From Leptospira sp. B5-022 (GTDB taxonomy: Bacteria; Spirochaetota; Leptospiria; Leptospirales; Leptospiraceae), in NCBI RefSeq assembly GCF_000347035.1, contig NZ_ANIJ01000032.1, positions 248,001 to 312,000 on the forward strand: a stretch of DNA of 64,000 nt, in the 5' to 3' direction. Below, in pieces: positions 62,848 through 64,000 of this stretch (position 1 is its first letter; each line of letters starts with the position of its first letter). Position numbers and translations under genes: made by a program. The notes under the pieces are model-generated. The model did not search any database and was not told the DNA's origin. It saw only the letters and a program-made list of their open reading frames with translations.

Positions 62848-64000
62848 GGAAAAACCCGGCTTTACGGATTTCGTTTCCGAGACCAGGGACATGCTCGAGT
62901 CTCTCGAAAGAGACTTAGTTAAGATCGGTGAAGGGAACAGAGAAAAGGAACTACTGAATTCGTTATTCAGGTCGGTCCATACAATTAAAGGGACCGCCGG
63001 TATGTACGATTTCTCCAAAATTGCGGACTTCGTACATTTTTTAGAAGAAACCTTAGATAAGGTACGTTCCGGTAATTTGGAACCCTCAAGCAATCTGATC
63101 CGAATTATTCTACAATGTAAGGACCACTTATTTTTACGCTTGGAAAATTTCGAATTAGGAGAATTCGAAAGCGAGGAGATATTAAAAGAAGGTGAAAATC
63201 TTATTTTCGACCTTTCCAAACATAGCCCCGGCTCCCTAACTTCGGTCAAAATAACCCCCGAAAAAAATTCGGATAACGACAATTACAAAACTTGGAAGAT
63301 ATATATTTCATGCGGTAGTAATTTATTCGTTAACGGATTGGATCCATACCCTTTCCTAAGATATCTTTCGGAAAAAGGTACGTTAAGCGAGATCGTATTG
63401 GATGAAGAAAAGATCCCTAAATTTTCTGACCTGGAAGCATCCGGTTGCTTTTTCGATATAGAAGTTGTTTATAAGTCGGATCTTACTGAGGAAGAGATCC
63501 TAGAATCTTTCGAATTTGCCGGCTCGGATATGAAAATCAGACTCGAATCCGTTTCAGATCCTTCTTCTATTCACTCCGATCAAAATGGGATCACTTATCA
63601 AAACGGATTTCAGGAAAAATCGGAAACCGGGCCTAAAAATAAAAGTTCGGCCTCCAGAAGTATACGGGTCGATGCGGATAAGTTGGACTTAGTAGTAGAT
63701 CAAGTGGGAGAAGTTGTAGTTATCTCTTCCGCCCTTCATCAGATAGCTCTAAACCTAAAGGACGAATTCTTAGAGGAACTCACGCATAGGATGTCTCGTC
63801 TCTTAGAAGAAATACGTTCCAATAGTTTAAAACTCAGAATGGTCCCCGTCCAAACCCTATTTAACAGGTATTCTAGAGTGGTCTTCGAACTGGGAAAACA
63901 AACCGGAAAATCCATCCGATTGGAGATCAGGGGCGGAGAAACCGAACTTGATAAAAACTTAATAGACAATCTAGTCGATCCGTTAACGCATATGGTCCGA
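62837..64000 (+). CDS. cheA: Chemotaxis histidine kinase CheA, 3' end outside window
   Basis: At least 388 residues are visible, ending at the right edge. The P1 (HPt) domain has the phosphorylated His48 in FRSVHTIKGTAGMYDF. A CheY/CheB-binding P2 region is not clearly recognised. The following part (about 140-260) is loosely conserved, then a dimerisation domain (VDADKLDLVVDQVGEVVVIS; RLLEEIRSNSLKLRMVPVQT) and the start of the P4 ATPase with DNLVDPLTHMVR, where the N-box begins. The ATG at 62837 overlaps the STAS gene. CheW and receptor-associated genes probably follow beyond the window. Confidence 0.93.
   Translation, partial: MDPREKPGFTDFVSETRDMLESLERDLVKIGEGNREKELLNSLFRSVHTIKGTAGMYDFSKIADFVHFLEETLDKVRSGNLEPSSNLIRIILQCKDHLFLRLENFELGEFESEEILKEGENLIFDLSKHSPGSLTSVKITPEKNSDNDNYKTWKIYISCGSNLFVNGLDPYPFLRYLSEKGTLSEIVLDEEKIPKFSDLEASGCFFDIEVVYKSDLTEEEILESFEFAGSDMKIRLESVSDPSSIHSDQNGITYQNGFQEKSETGPKNKSSASRSIRVDADKLDLVVDQVGEVVVISSALHQIALNLKDEFLEELTHRMSRLLEEIRSNSLKLRMVPVQTLFNRYSRVVFELGKQTGKSIRLEIRGGETELDKNLIDNLVDPLTHMVR

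Overview
The window looks like chromosomal DNA of a spirochete of the genus Leptospira. The evidence is the gene order (rimP-nusA-infB-rbfA-truB-rpsO-pnp, and the block cdaA-cdaR-acpS-bactofilin-rpsB-tsf-pyrH-frr-uppS-cdsA-dxr-rseP-proS), many short-lipobox lipoproteins of spirochete type, and an LIC_12708-like lipoprotein beside rimP. Base composition looks richer in G+C than I would expect for L. interrogans, which hints at a non-interrogans clade; that last point is inference. No rRNA, tRNA, CRISPR array, prophage or insertion sequence was recognised.

Layout. 1-9683 (minus): translation and RNA-decay operon rimP-nusA-infB-rbfA-truB-rpsO-pnp followed by an M16 peptidase cut by the window edge. 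9936-12597 (plus): lipoprotein and bifunctional NAD(P)HX repair enzyme, ending against a TonB-dependent receptor (minus). 15758-23000: lipoproteins, a CDGSH iron-sulfur protein, a periplasmic S41 protease with a helical exported partner, two small hypotheticals and a NamZ-type muramidase. 23005-37035: a large cyclic-nucleotide-binding-domain protein, an NmrA-like reductase, orphan and DUF1285-like genes, an alcohol dehydrogenase and hydrolase pair, GNAT, TPR, dxs and a CHASE2 adenylate cyclase. The intergenic gaps here hold almost all of the dispersed repeats. 37036-54251 (minus): a tightly packed run of about 20 genes (MFS-dapA-dapB-cdaA-cdaR-acpS-TPR-bactofilin-DUF4321-like-rpsB-tsf-pyrH-frr-uppS-cdsA-dxr-rseP-proS-trpB-trpA) joining lysine/peptidoglycan precursors, c-di-AMP, isoprenoid and lipid carriers, translation and tryptophan synthesis. 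54325-60000: lipoproteins, an SGNH hydrolase, a HEAT-repeat lipoprotein and a DUF1304 membrane protein. 60320-64000 (plus): signalling genes, namely a receiver/kinase-like protein, CheY, a STAS protein and CheA (cut by the edge).

The genes work together in three visible ways. The two translation operons supply initiation, elongation, recycling and ribosome maturation factors. dxs, dxr, uppS, cdsA, dapA/dapB and acpS feed the cell envelope, and the c-di-AMP cyclase pair sits among them. Nucleotide signalling recurs: an adenylate cyclase lies about 9 kb from a protein with a cyclic-nucleotide-binding fold.

The most unusual items are: (1) a dispersed element present twice in opposite orientation whose two hairpins keep their pairing through compensatory base changes, with GTAGGA/TCCTAC palindromes beside both copies; (2) inverted-repeat elements built from a CACAGAG-like arm in four intergenic gaps; (3) an RGG-rich, tandemly repeated segment (36-bp and 60-bp units) inside infB; (4) a receiver/kinase-like protein lacking the usual phosphoacceptor histidine; and (5) possible structured leaders before cheY and a lipoprotein gene.
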